NCBI RefSeq assembly: GCF_020379485.1
Contig: NC_063442.1
Coordinates: 16,862,009-16,926,008 of the forward strand
Length of the DNA: 64,000 nucleotides
Direction of reading: 5' to 3'
Source of the DNA: Brassica napus
Taxonomy: Eukaryota; Streptophyta; Magnoliopsida; Brassicales; Brassicaceae
This document shows positions 1-11,659 of the stretch, in pieces. How positions within the stretch are numbered: the first letter of the stretch is position 1; every line of letters starts with the position of its first letter. The position numbers were made by a program, and so were the translations under genes. The notes beneath the pieces are model-generated. The model was not told where the DNA came from, searched no databases, and saw only the letters and a program-made list of their open reading frames with translations.

Positions 1-2543
1 CTGTATCTGTCTGAACGCACAGCGCAACCAATGAGATGGCATGCGGAGCACTCAACAGATGGTGAGATCAGACATCCTTCAGATGCAAAAGCGTGGAAGC
101 ATTTCCAATCAAAGTATCCCGACTTTGCGTATGAGAGAAGAAATATCTACCTTGGATTATGTACTGATGGTTTCAGCCCGTTTGGCAAGAGTGGAAGACA
201 GTATTCTCTATGGCCAGTCATTCTTACACCATACAACCTACCCCCAAACTTGTGCTTGCGACGAGAGTTTTTGTTTCTCTCGATTCTCGTTCCCGGACCA
301 GAGCATCCTAAGAGATCACTTGATGTGTTTCTTCAGCCACTAATATATGAGTTGCAACAACTATGGGCTCAAGGTGCTGAAACATACGATGTTTCGTATA
401 AAGAAAACTTTCAAATGCGGGCAGTACTAATGTGGACAATAAGTGATTTTCCAGCATATGGTATGTTATCTGGATGGACAACGCATGGAAGGCTATCATG
501 TCCATATTGTCAAGATAACACTGATGCTTTCCAACTAAAACACGGAAGGAAAACGTGTTGGTTTGACTGTCACAGGAGATTTCTACCACCAGATCATCCA
601 TATCGTAGAAGTAGGAATTTGTTTACGAAGAACAAAAGGGTGTTTGACAGTCCACCTCCGGAAATTCGTGGGAAAGATTTGAAGACACAACTTAGAGATT
701 TTGGTGCAGAAAGGACGCCAGACGTCGGTGGACATGAGCATTTTCCGGTAGATGGTGTTGGAAACCTACATAACTGGCACAAAAAAGTATTTTTTGGGAT
801 CTGCCATACTGGGAGGATCATCTACTAAGGCATAATTTAGATGTCATGCATATTGAGAAGAACTTTTTTGACAATCTCATGAACACGATCCTTAATGTTC
901 AAGGTAAAACAAAGGATAATTTGAAGTCAAGACTGGATTTAGTCGATATATGTGATCGTTCAGAACTTCATGTTGATGAGAGTGGTAGGGCTCCTTTTCC
1001 CATATACCGACTTGATGCAGCGGGAAAGGATGCGTTCTTTGATTGGATTTCAAAAGATGTGGAATTTCCAGACGGTTACGCATCTAATTTGCGTAACTGT
1101 ATCGACAGAAAGGAAAGAAAGTTTACTGGCTTGAAAAGCCATGATTGGCATGTAATGATGCAGTGCCTCCTTCCGTTTGCCTTCAAGGAACTATTACCAC
1201 GAAATGTTCATGAAGCAATTGCAGGGATAAGTGGTTTCTTCTGCGATTTATGCACAAGATCAGTGACTCTTGAAGGTATTGAAAATTTGAAGACTAACAT
1301 AGCTGTGATTCAGTGCAACCTTGAGAAGATATTTCCTCCCTCATTTTTTGATGTTATGGAGCATCTTGTTATTCACCTGGTAAGAGAATTGGAACTTGGT
1401 GGTCCTGTGCAGTATAGATGGATGTATCTGTATGAGCGGTATATGTTTCATTTGAAGAAGATGGTGAAAAATTTAAGTAGGGTGGAAGGGTCTATAGTCG
1501 CACAGATGATCAATGAAGAAACTTCAAACTTTACCGAGTACTACTTTCCAGCAGAAGTTCAGACCAAAAACAGAAGACCTGCTCGGCATGATGATAGAGG
1601 CGAACGGGCAACATATCATTGGAAGGTTCCAGACATTTTCACAGACGTTGGACGACTTATCGGAAAACCAAAGGACCGTCGGCTTACTGATCAGGAGCGC
1701 AATCATTTGCAAACATATTTACTCACCAACTGCGAAGATGTTCTTCAATATGAAAGGATTTTCATGGCAGAAAAGCGGTTAGAATATAGATACGCCACAG
1801 AGGACGAACTAGAAGAAATGAAGCAGAGAGAATTTGGTGGATGGATGTTTACTTATGTGAGTGATGGTTTGGCCAGAGGTGAAACATTTGACGATTGGAT
1901 ACGCGAGATGGTCGTTGGACCAAACTTTGTTGTGAAGTCATATCCGAGATTTTGTACTCGAGGATATGCATTCACAACTCAGAAGAGGAGACGTTCGAGT
2001 ACGACTTACGATGCTGGTGTTTGTTCTGCATCAGGAGATGATGTATACTACGGACACATAAATGAGATTTTGGAAATCAAGTATTTGGGCATGGTTGGAT
2101 TGCGCTGTACTGTTTTCTATTGTGATTGGCACGACAACACTCCAGATCGAGGTGTGAGAACAGATGCATTTGGTGTTACATCAGTAAATTCAAGACGGAA
2201 GCTGCAATATTATGATCCTTTCATTCTTGCTTCTCAGGCCGATCAGGTTTGTTATATCAAGTACCCCCGGGTAAGGAACAGAGATGATCCATGGGTTACT
2301 GTTACAAGACTCAACCCGAGAGGCCGAGTTCAGGGAAGTTCTGAGCTGGAAGACCCACTACAACCAAGCACATCCGGCAACTTAAGTGCAGCAGAAGATT
2401 TAGGTGGAGTTGGCCTTGTAGTCGATTTAACCGACTTCGGAGAGGAAGCCGCCGTTCACGTAGAGGATGAACCAGTGATTGGAGAGTTTCACCAAGATCT
2501 AGATTCAGATTCATCTGGTGATGACGACTCGGAAACAAACTAG
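1..2543 (+). pseudogene. TNP2-like CACTA transposase, one-base frameshift
   Basis: The reading frame is open from before base 1 to about 785 and again from 846 (in fact from about 790) to the TAG at 2541-2543. The first part has the tnp2 transposase core (RHPSDAKAWKHF, LGLCTDGFSPFGKSG, a CPYC zinc ligand pair, RRFLPPDHPYR). The second part continues with VMHIEKNFFDN and then the DUF4218 region (HDWHVMMQCLLP, LVIHLVRELELGGPVQYRWMY) and a DUF4216-like C-terminus (VFYCDWHDNTPDRGVR). The two halves are joined by a run of six A at 783-788, where one base is lost or gained after NWHKK. Without that indel the protein would be continuous, so the copy is either recently inactivated or carries a sequencing error. 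TNP2 proteins cut the element ends. Confidence 0.9.
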
Positions 2544-2640
2544 CGTCGACTTTTTTTTAATTTTTTTTTTAAATATAAATACCGAGGAAATTCCGAGGAC
2601 AGATAGGTTTTCCTCGGAATTTCCTCGGAATAGATCTTCT

Positions 2641-2893
2641 CGATTTAAAACCCCAAGTTCCTCGGAATTTCCTCGGAATTTTCCGAGGGAATTCCGAGGA
2701 AATCTTTATGTTCGTCGGCATTTCCTCGGAAAATTCCGAGGAAATTCCGAGGAACTTGGAGATTTGATTATAGATTCTTTTTCCTCGGAATCTCCTCGGA
2801 ATTTTCCGAGGAAATGCCGACGAACATAAAGATTTCCTCGGAATTCCCTCGGAAATTCCGAGGAAATTCCGAAGAACTTGGGGTTTTAAATCG
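2641..2893. repeat. Long inverted repeat downstream of TNP2
   Basis: A left arm (2641 to about 2754) and a right arm (about 2780 to 2893) are near-perfect reverse complements. Each outer end reads CGATTTAAAACCCC or its complement, and each arm is built from TTCCTCGGAAT motifs plus a shared non-repetitive stretch around TCTTTATGTTCGTCGGCA. The loop is about 25 bases. The structure begins about 100 bases after the TNP2 stop codon and would fold as a strong hairpin in a read-through transcript. Confidence 0.8.
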
Positions 2894-3420
2894 AAAACAA
2901 CGTTTTACGGATTGAATAACACGTATATAACCTTCATTAAGTGTCTTAACCAGATTATGATGTTTGGAACTAGGAACTTTGGTGTTTTATCCAATAACAC
3001 ACTTTTACGATTGCATGAACGAAAACCACACAACATAAGAGAAACACTTATACACTTTAATAAATGGTAAAAGGAATACTTACAATTATTTTTGAAATTG
3101 TGTTATTTCATGGTTTATGATCATCTATACAAAGAATCCTCAATGGTATGCATTATAATTGTATAAGAAATGAAATACGGCGAAAATAATCGATGTTTTA
3201 AAACCCCAAACCATGGTTCCTCAGAATTTCCTCGGTAATTACCGAGGGTATTCCGAGGAATCATGGTTCCTCGGAATATTTTCATTTAACCGGGTAAACC
3301 AAGCCGCCAAATATTTCGGGAAAATTGAATCAAAGAATTCCGACGGAAATATAAAAAATTTCCGACGAAATTTCGACGGATAGTTTCCGTCGGACGCCTC
3401 ATAATATTAGGGCGAGCCCG
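2894..3420. other. Spacer between the two CACTA genes
   Basis: AT-rich spacer without an ORF of note. At 3215-3400 it carries further TTCCTCGGAAT and TTCCGACGGAA repeats of the sub-terminal type, so transposon-protein binding sites may extend inward to the promoter of the second gene. Confidence 0.5.
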
Positions 3421-3544
3421 ATCTTCTTCCCCATTTCTCTCTTTCTCTCCGCGCCGCACAGTCTCTCCCTCTCGCGATTTCCGGCGACTCCACCGTTCTC
3501 TCTCGCGATTTCCGGCGAATCTCCCCTAATCCTCCCCCATAATC

Positions 3545-6158
3545 ATGTAAGAACCCTATCCCACTCTTTTAGGTTAGATTTGTATGGTTTTTAAGTAGAT
3601 TTGATGATTTTGGAATGAGATTTATAGATTTTGTTAGGGTGAATGGTAGATTTGTGTAAAATCGAGTTTGATTATGTATTTCACTTGATTTGATTGTTTT
3701 TTTTAGTTTTTATTAGTTTTGTGGTTATAAAAATCGAATTTGTAATTATATATATATATTGAAAACGTTTTTTGTATATAAAATCTATTTTTTGCATTTT
3801 AAATTCATTTATATATTTATTAAACATTTTTAAAATCTATAAAACTTTTTTTAAGATTAAAAATCATATATATTTATATTTAAAATCATTTTTTTGTGGT
3901 TATAAAACGTTTTATGTATTTTATATATAAAATATAAATTTCTATATTTATTAAACATTTTTAATATTATGAAAACTATTTTTTGTAATTATTTAACATT
4001 TTAAATATTTTTAAAACTATTTTTCGTAATTATTAACTGTTTTTGGGATTTATTTAAACTATTTTTTAAATTTTTAAACTATTTTTTATTTATTAAAACT
4101 TTTTTTATTAATTATTAAACTATTTATATTTTTGTGATTAAAAACTATTTTTTTTAACTATTTTTTATTAGAACTAATTTTTAAATATGTTTTTTTTAAT
4201 TAAAATTATTAGAACTAATTTTTAAATATGTTTTTTTTTTTAATTTACAGGTCTAATGATGATCAGATCGGGTCTCGCCAGCGTCGTAGCCGGGGTGGTA
4301 TGGGGAGCCAGTCTCGGGGTTCTTCCAGCCATGTTCAGGATTCCGTTTCGCCCCACAGCTCATACCATACATCTCCCTCTCCATTACTCGCTCCTGCTGC
4401 TCCCGCTCCCGCTGCTGCACCCGCTCCTGCTCCTCCGGGTCCTCCGGGAGTGATGAGTGTTGCGGAGTTGGTTCGACAGCCCGGTCGTGACCATCTTCCC
4501 TATCTCACTGAGTATCCACATGGACATGGTCAAACATGGTAATTTAACTTTTATTTTTTTAACTATTTTTTATTTAAACTGTTTTTTTATTAATAATTTG
4601 TTTTTTTATTAGGTTCAACCGATCCGGGAACGGGATCAGCGCATGGATCAACCGTATGATGTACTCGGCCCTCGACAGGGGACATCCGACTTTCACTCAC
4701 TTCCCTCTGGAGAAGCAGCATCTGTGGTTTCGTCAGTTTGCGGTAAGTATTCAAATTTTTAACTTATATTTTTTATTTATTAAAACTATATTTTGTAATT
4801 ATTAAACTATTTTCTATATTTATTAGACATTTAAAATATTATTAAAACTATTTTTTGTAATTATTAAACTATTTTCTATATTTATTAGACATTTTAAATA
4901 TTATTAAAACTATTTTTTTAATTATTAAACTATTTTTTTAATTATTAAACTATTTTTTATTTATTAAAACTTATTTTTGTAATTATTAAACTATTTTCTA
5001 TATTTATTAAACTAGTTTTTATTTATTAAAACTTTTTTTTGTAATTATTAAACTATTTATATTTTTGTGCTTAAAAACTATTTTTAAACTATTTCAGCAA
5101 GAATTCAACTGGAATTCCGATGATACGCTCTCTATCTATCATCATTTTGTCCATAAAGTTATGGTCAACTATGGGAAGCAGATGTACGAGTGGAAGAGGA
5201 AGTGGGAAGTAAACAAGGTAGTTTTTAATTTATTAACAAATTTTAATTTATTAAACTATTTTTTAAATTATTAAACTTTTTTTTTTAAATTAAAAGGTCC
5301 CAAAGTCGATGAACGACACGGTCTGGAAGGAGTTGTGTGCGCATTGGGATAAAGAAGAGACGAAAGAAACTTCTTCCACCAACTCCAACAACAGCAGGAG
5401 CGACCGTAAAGGAAAGGGCATCTACAAGCATAACTTGGGTGCTCAATCTATTGCCACTCTGGCGGATCGCATGGTAAGTTCAACCGCTTTTTCTTCAATT
5501 ATTTAAGTTTCAGAATTTTATTTTTTATACATTTTTTCAATATTTCTAATGTTTGTTTAATTTATTTTTTTCAAGGCGGAAGAAAATGAGGGCGACCCGG
5601 TTGATGATCTCGCCCTTATGAAAAGGGCGTATACCAACAAGAAGACCGGCCAGATTGATGATGGTCTTGTGAGGGACGTGGTTGACCTGGTCCAAACTCA
5701 GGTGTATGACGAAGTGTCTCAGCTTCAAACCGATGATGACGATTCGACGGCCTCGACCAACTTGTCCCGGGTTCGAATCAACGAAATCGTTGAATCGGTA
5801 AGTTTTTTTTTTTAAAGTTCAATTTAATTATTTCTTGATTTTTATTTTATCATCAATTTATATTATCTAAATTTGGTTATTTATATTTCAGTCGGTTCCA
5901 AAGAAAAAGGGACGTTTGGTCGGTTTGGGTCGTCGCTCCCGGTCGGCTGCTCCTTCTTCTGCACCACCGGCATATGTTGATCCAGAAGTTCTTACGGCTC
6001 AGCTGAAGGACAAGGATGATCGGATATCTGCGTTGGAGACCCAGATGGCAGCTCAACAGGCGGGCTATGAGACCCAGAAGAGGCTGAACGAGCAGATGAT
6101 GGAGATGATGAAGAGGATGTACCCGAACGAGGTGTTCCCGAACATTCCAGACCAGTAG
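3545..6158 (+). CDS. TNPA-like CACTA protein (plant transposase Ptta/En/Spm type)
   Basis: Seven exons join in one frame of 401 residues: 3545-3546, 4251-4538, 4613-4742, 5098-5217, 5297-5473, 5576-5797 and 5892-6158, all with GT-AG ends. The start codon appears split: AT ends exon 1 and G opens exon 2, giving [13 protein letters not shown]. The protein has a Ser/Pro/Ala-rich N-terminus, a central block with [17 protein letters not shown] and an [22 protein letters not shown] stretch typical of the Transposase_24 family, a [10 protein letters not shown] block, and a C-terminal coiled coil (about the last 65 residues). The introns are very T-rich. Proteins of this kind bind sub-terminal repeats and help TNP2. 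A pyrimidine-rich leader lies at 3420-3540. Unlike the TNP2 partner, no frame break is seen. Confidence 0.82.
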
Positions 6159-6308
6159 TTTTTTTTTTTACCAAAAACTCTGAATATTTTATTTAACTTT
6201 GAATATTATCTACTATGTTTTAATGTTTTATGTTTTATTCAATTTTAATTTTAATTTTAAATTTTCGAATTTAAATTTTAAAATTTTTAAAAATAAAAAT
6301 AATTTTTT

Positions 6309-6687
6309 TTAAAAATTAATTTTTTTCGAAATTCCGAGGGAAAGCAGATCCTCGGAATTTTCCGATATACATTCCGAGGAATATTTCGTCGAAACTTCCG
6401 AGGATTGGGCCATCGGAATTCCATCGAAATATTCCGAGGAAGACGTCCCTCGGTATATTCCGAGGAAGACGTCCCTCGGTATATTCCGAGGAACCTTCCG
6501 ACGAACTCTGTGTCCTCGGAGTTTCCTCGGAATTCCGTCGGATATTTCCGACGGAATTCCGAGGAAATATGATTTTCCGAGGAAATATTTCCGACGACTT
6601 GTTTCGTCGGTATGTCCTCGGAATAGCGTTATTCCGACGATATACCGACGATTTTTTCCCTCAGTATACCGCTGTTTTCTTGTAGTG
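6309..6687. repeat. CACTA 3' sub-terminal repeats and terminal inverted repeat
   Basis: About 25 short direct and inverted motifs of the form ATTCCGAGGAA and TTCCGACGGAA precede the terminal CACTACAAGAAAACAGCGG (seen as its complement at about 6669-6687). In En/Spm-type elements such repeats bind TNPA. A long ORF across this region on the minus strand is a by-product of the repeats. Confidence 0.85.
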
Positions 6688-7205
6688 CAAGTTTTTGTTC
6701 CCAAAGTAGCACTCAAGGCTCAAAGTCACAAAAATAGGTTTCATTAAAGAGGTAAATATACACTTATACCCCTTGGGTTAATTAATCCAAACCTTAGGGT
6801 TTAGAGTTAAGGGGGTGGGGTTTTGGAATTAGGGTTTAAAATTTTATAAAAAATAAATACTAAAATAAAAAATAAAAAATTTTAAAACAGTTTCAAAAAT
6901 TATTTTTAAACTATAAAAAGAAAATTTGAAAAAAAAATAAAAAAAAATTCAAAAACTTTTTTTTTAAAAAAATTATAAAAATTTCGAATCTAAAAACATA
7001 TAATCTGAAACTATAAAATTTATTTTTTATTTTTTATTTTTATTATTTTTTTATTTTTTTTTATTTTTTTTTGTTTGTTTATTTAATTTAAACCAAGGAT
7101 ATTAGGGACATTTTACCCTTTAATGAATGTCATTTTTGTGACTTTCTCCTTCTAGTGCTATTTTTGAGACATAAACTTCAAAAGGTGCTATTATTGACAA
7201 TTGCC
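6688..7205. mobile_element. MITE with inverted termini, left terminus cut by the CACTA element
   Basis: The right end (7110-7205), reverse-complemented, aligns with 6691-6760: both carry TAGCACT, then AGTCACAAAAAT, then TTCATTAAAG and a GGTAAA block. The left copy starts in the middle of the terminal repeat exactly where the CACTA element ends, so about 25 outer bases must lie on the far side of the CACTA. The interior is AT-rich with no ORF. Relatives occur at about 36905-37440 and 55540-55900. Confidence 0.7.
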
Positions 7206-7889
7206 CATATTATTAATCTTTTAAATTAGAAACTCAGTTTGATAATTATTGTTTTGGTATTTATTGATTAGTTTGATTATATAATTTTCTAATTAATTTC
7301 TATAAGATAGCCACAATTATATATGTGGCTTTTTGTGTCTTAAAATTACATTTGTGGTTATTTTTCAATAAAGTTACAATTTGGTATGTGGCGGCTAGCT
7401 ATAAATACAGTTTGTTGAATGGGAACCAAATTTGGTTTCACTACTTTGGTTTAATGGGAACCGATCGATGCTTCTTTACTTTGGTTTAATGGGAACCAAA
7501 TTTGGTAAGGCCTTCAAGGGTTTGTTTTACTAAATTCCAAACAAAAAGATTAGTTCTCAATATTCCAAAAAATATGTTGTCCACATCTGGGTTATTAAAT
7601 AATGTGATAAGCGAAGGAGTGGGATCCAACTTGAGTGCCGCAAGTGAGGCCATGACGGAATCTCCAACTTGCTCGACATCATCGTTTCGACAACCGTCCA
7701 TCTCTAGAATCGTTTCCACAATCCAACGGTCACTAAAGAGTCCTCAGGATTGTTCAATAAATGCATCTTGATGGAATCTTTAAGGTTTAAAAGGCTTTTT
7801 ATAATCATAGAGGGCCCAACTTGCAACCAATAAGAGTCTTCTTCTCCCTCCTCACTACTCTCACATCACAAAGAAGAGAGAGAGAGAAG
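7206..7889. other. Upstream region of allantoinase, with a possible gene fragment
   Basis: Three imperfect copies of TTTAATGGGAACCAAATTTGG lie at 7416-7506. A TATA-like GCTATAAATACAG sits at about 7399-7411. On the minus strand 7486-7719 encodes an open stretch (SVMASLAALKLDPTP, LITLFNNPDVDN) that looks protein-like but that I cannot assign. The stretch 7800-7889 is a purine-rich leader, with GAGAGAGAGA just before the allantoinase start. Confidence 0.35.
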
Positions 7890-10800
7890 ATGGAGAGGTC
7901 GCTGCTTCAATGGAGATTACTGCCTCTTCTCGCTCTCATCGCTTCTCTTCTCTCAGTCTTCTTCGCTTCTCGCTCTTACGAGGTCTGTTTTGTTTTATGT
8001 TTCTGTCACGTGATAGCCGTCCAAAATGGCGGCTTTGTCTCTTTCTCCTGTTTTCTACTGATTCCTATGTTTGTTTGTTTGTTTGTTTGTTTTTACAGAA
8101 GGAGACGCAGTGCAGTCTTCTTCCTCATGATCACTATTGGATCTCGAGCAAACGCATCCTCACACCAGATGGTCTCATCTCCGGCTCTGGTGAGAGTTGA
8201 TCAATCTTCACACATGATTATGATTAGGATTAGGTCGTTGGTTTGAGAAAAAAACAAGACATTCTTCTATTATAAAGGAACACATTGGAGACAAACCTAT
8301 ACCTTTATTTTAGAGTTCATGTTGTGTTTCGAGATTGTCTTAAAGCATCTTGAGGGAATCTTTTTCTGGTAAGTTGGTTAAGAACCTTAAAATAATCAAA
8401 GCTTCAGACATGATGATTATGAGACTTGTAGGGGGCTTGTTTGAGAAGACAGAACACCAGTTTCGACATACTTTTGAGTTAAATGTCGGGGATCCCATTA
8501 ATTGTGTGAACGTTACGGATTGCAGTGGAAGTGAACGGAGGAGTTATTGTGTCGGTGGTGAAAGAGGAAGATTGGTATAAAGAGCAAAGGAGCCGAGTGA
8601 AAGTGATTGATTATGGAGAAGCTGTCATCATGCCTGGTCTTGTTGATGTGTAAGTTGATCTTTGATTCTTTCTAGTTTCTGTTTTCTTTTCTTTTGTCCT
8701 AAAATCTTGGAGCTTTACGTCACCTGTTGTTCTCCTTGTGTTATTGTAAAGGCATGCTCATCTTGATGATCCTGGAAGAAGTGAATGGGAAGGGTTTCCT
8801 TCTGGAACAAAGGCTGCTGCTGCTGGTAATCAAACACTGACACGGTTCTTGTTGCAAGAGTGTCCTGTTTTGTCTCTTTTCTTACTTTCTTCAAGTTATT
8901 GATGTTGTCTTTTTATCCGGCAGGGGGTATCACCACATTGATTGACATGCCCTTAAACAGTGACCCTTCAACTGTATCTCCTGAAACTTTGAAACTCAAG
9001 GTAAGCAATCCTCTTTAGTTGGTTGACTCTATGCATACAACATCATTGTTTCAATGTCTGTGCTTTAACAGATCGAAGCTGCGAAAAAGAGAATACTTGT
9101 TGATGTTGGTAAACACTCAATCCTTACCACATTTGTTGATTACAGAGAAGAAAAAAAGCTGAGTTCCTAAATCTCTTCTTTTTTTTTTTTTTGTGTGTGT
9201 GTGTGTGTATGTCCAGGTTTCTGGGGAGGGTTGGTGCCTGACAATGCACTCAACTCAAGTGCTCTTTCGTCTCTCTTAGATGCTGGAGTGCTTGGTCTCA
9301 AGGTATGTATCATGTCTAACGTGTCCTATCAAACGTATTGCTTCTTATTATCTCTCTAACATGACTTCTCTCAATCTTTGTTCAGTCCTTCATGTGTCCT
9401 TCAGGGATCAACGATTTCCCCATGACAAACATCACTCACATAAAGGTTTTGTTTCTTGAGTCAACTATGATATAGGAACAACTAGTACAATACATTGCTG
9501 ACTATATCTTATCCTATCCACCATTGTTTGTTTCTGCAGGAAGGTCTTTCTGTATTAGCTAAATACAAACGCCCATTGCTTGTACACGCAGAGGTCGAAA
9601 TGGATTCAGAGATTGATGATGCCACCGATAATGATCCTCGTTCTTACCTGACTTACTTAAAAACCAGGCCAACTTCATGGTGAGACGCTGCTTCATTCTT
9701 TCGCTCTATATAAAAGTTCTTAAACATCGGTCATTGTTCCTGTTAACGAATCTTTATCCGAGCAACTAGGGAGGAGGGAGCAATCAGAAACTTGTTATCG
9801 GTTACCGAGAACACAAGGATTGGTGGTTCTGCAGAAGGAGCACATGTTCATATTGTTCATCTATCTGATGCCTCTTCTTCCTTGGATTTGATAAAGGTAC
9901 TTAGGACTTCAAGCAGTTAAAGCACTATCACTTAGGTTTTCTTAAATTTGGTTATATTTCGAAGGAAGCGAAAGGCAAAGGAGACAGTGTTACCGTTGAA
10001 ACATGCCCGCATTACCTAGCTTTCTCAGCTGAAGAGATTCCAGAAGGCGACACTCGTTTCAAATGCTCACCTCCCATACGCCATGCAGCGAATAGAGAGA
10101 AGTTGTGGGGAGCTATGATGGTATAGTAATCTTGAGCCATTATATATTTTACCTCAAGTTCTTGATTTTTAAACTTTTTGGATTTGGGTTTAGGAAGGAG
10201 ACATTGATATGCTGAGCTCTGATCATTCACCAACAAAGCCTGAACTCAAACTCTTGAGTGATGGTAATTTCTTGAAGGCATGGGGTGGGATATCGTCTTT
10301 ACAGGTTTGTCACACAAGTCTTTAACTATTGATTGTAATACTGGAACATGATTAAGAAGATAACCAAATTCAAAAGAAAACTCATGGAATTTTTTTGTCT
10401 GGGGAGCGAACTGCAGTTTGTTCTACCAGTAACATGGTCATACGGAAGAAAGTATGGAGTGACTCTCGAGCAGGTAGCTTCTTGGTGGAGCGATAGGCCT
10501 TCCAAACTCGCTGGACTACACTCTAAGGTGCTGAACTCAAACTTCAATATCCTCTATTATTCACAGCATTTATGTATTTGTTGAGCAACATGGTTGTGTG
10601 GTCTTTAAATTACAGGGAGCTATTGCTGTTGGGAAACATGCCGATATTGTCGTCTGGGAACCTGAAGTGGAGTTTAATCTCGATGAAGACCATCCTATTC
10701 ACTTCAAACACCCTGTATGTTCAATCTTTTTTAAAAACCAGAAAGATGATAAATTAGAGCATATGGTTAAACCCAAATGTCTTATCTCGTTATGTTGTGT

Positions 10801-10952
10801 ATGCTCTTTTGTATTGACAACAGAGCATCTCAGCTTATTTAGGAAGGAAGTTATCAGGTAAAGTGGTTTCAACGTTTGTAAGAGGAAACTTGGTGTTTGG
10901 AGAAGGCAAGCATGCTTCTGATGCATGCGGATCTCTGTTACTCGCGACTTGA
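7890..10952 (+). CDS. ALN: Allantoinase, 15 exons, complete
   Basis: Exons 7890-7982, 8099-8189, 8526-8649, 8752-8825, 8924-9000, 9072-9108, 9217-9302, 9386-9445, 9540-9679, 9770-9896, 9965-10120, 10194-10304, 10417-10527, 10616-10714 and 10824-10952 join into 504 codons plus stop, close to the Arabidopsis length. The enzyme opens (S)-allantoin to allantoate in purine breakdown and nitrogen recycling. An N-terminal hydrophobic segment (about residues 8-26) fits the known endoplasmic reticulum location. Amidohydrolase metal motifs are all present: HAHLDDPGR (H104, H106), the probable carbamylated lysine K194 in VLGLK, H230 in LLVHAE, H286/H288 in HVHIVHLSD, and D365 in SSDHSP. All introns are GT-AG and no break is seen. 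It converges with the F-box gene on the other strand. Assignment is by recognised motifs and gene structure. Confidence 0.96.
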
Positions 10953-11659
10953 GACTGAAAATGGATTGTCACATTTGTTACAAATGTAAATACGCGATGG
11001 AAAAAATAAATAAGTCTCTTGTATAAGATTGATTCAGTTGGTATTGTTGCAGTATAGCCTCAGAGAAGCTTGTTGTAAACTTTACCCTTTTTATGAAAGT
11101 GACTCAACAGATTTGTTGTAACTAATGACTTGGGTTTTGTATAATGTAAATAACTGATTCTCATTAGATCTCTAATTTTTTTTGTTTTCTTGCGGTTACA
11201 ATATTTGCAGACATTATTGTTCTGACATTTAAGGAAAAGTTATATAGCATATAAACATTATACAGGGCAAAGTCATCATTGTTAAAAAAAAAAAGGCTTA
11301 AGACAGGATTAAAGGAATCCAACCATGACTAAGAGATTGTGAAGAAACAGAACAATTTATATATGAACCACCGATTCAGATCAGGTACTTTAGAGAAAAC
11401 ACTTTCCATGCCAAAAACTATAATCAATCGATCAACCTTTAACAGTAGCTAAACATTCTATTTAGCTTCAATCAGGATTCTGCTTCAACAAGCAAGCATT
11501 TCAACATTCAATCGTTTTTCATAAATAAAAATACAAAATTCCAGAAACTAAATTAGCGAATGAAGTAGAAAACTAAAACAAACAAACAAATGATGAGATG
11601 TGTCTTGCTTGCTGCAGATAGATAAAAACAAAACCACGTAAAAGGAGGCTGAATAACCT
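10953..11659. other. Convergent 3' regions of ALN and the F-box gene
   Basis: Short T-rich and A-rich 3' flanks. AATAAA-like signals after the ALN stop occur around 11003-11010 (AAAATAAATAAG). No further gene is seen. Confidence 0.4.

Larger units (their letters stand above)
1..6687 (+). mobile_element. CACTA (En/Spm) transposon, 5' end outside the window
   Basis: The stretch holds, in order, a TNP2-type transposase, a second multi-exon TNPA-type gene, and a sub-terminal zone (about 6330-6660) packed with direct and inverted copies of a TTCCTCGGAAT/ATTCCGAGGAA motif. It ends at 6687 in CTTGTAGTG, whose reverse complement CACTACAAG is the classic CACTA terminus. The likely 3-bp target duplication is CAA (6688-6690). 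The 5' terminus lies before base 1. The same motif also occurs between the two genes (2580-2890 and 3215-3400), which is more than a simple terminal array. Family assignment is from the domain pair and the terminus seen directly. Confidence 0.93.

Noticed and set aside
6309..6716. 135-codon minus-strand ORF
   Set aside because: It covers only the CACTA sub-terminal repeats and terminal inverted repeat.
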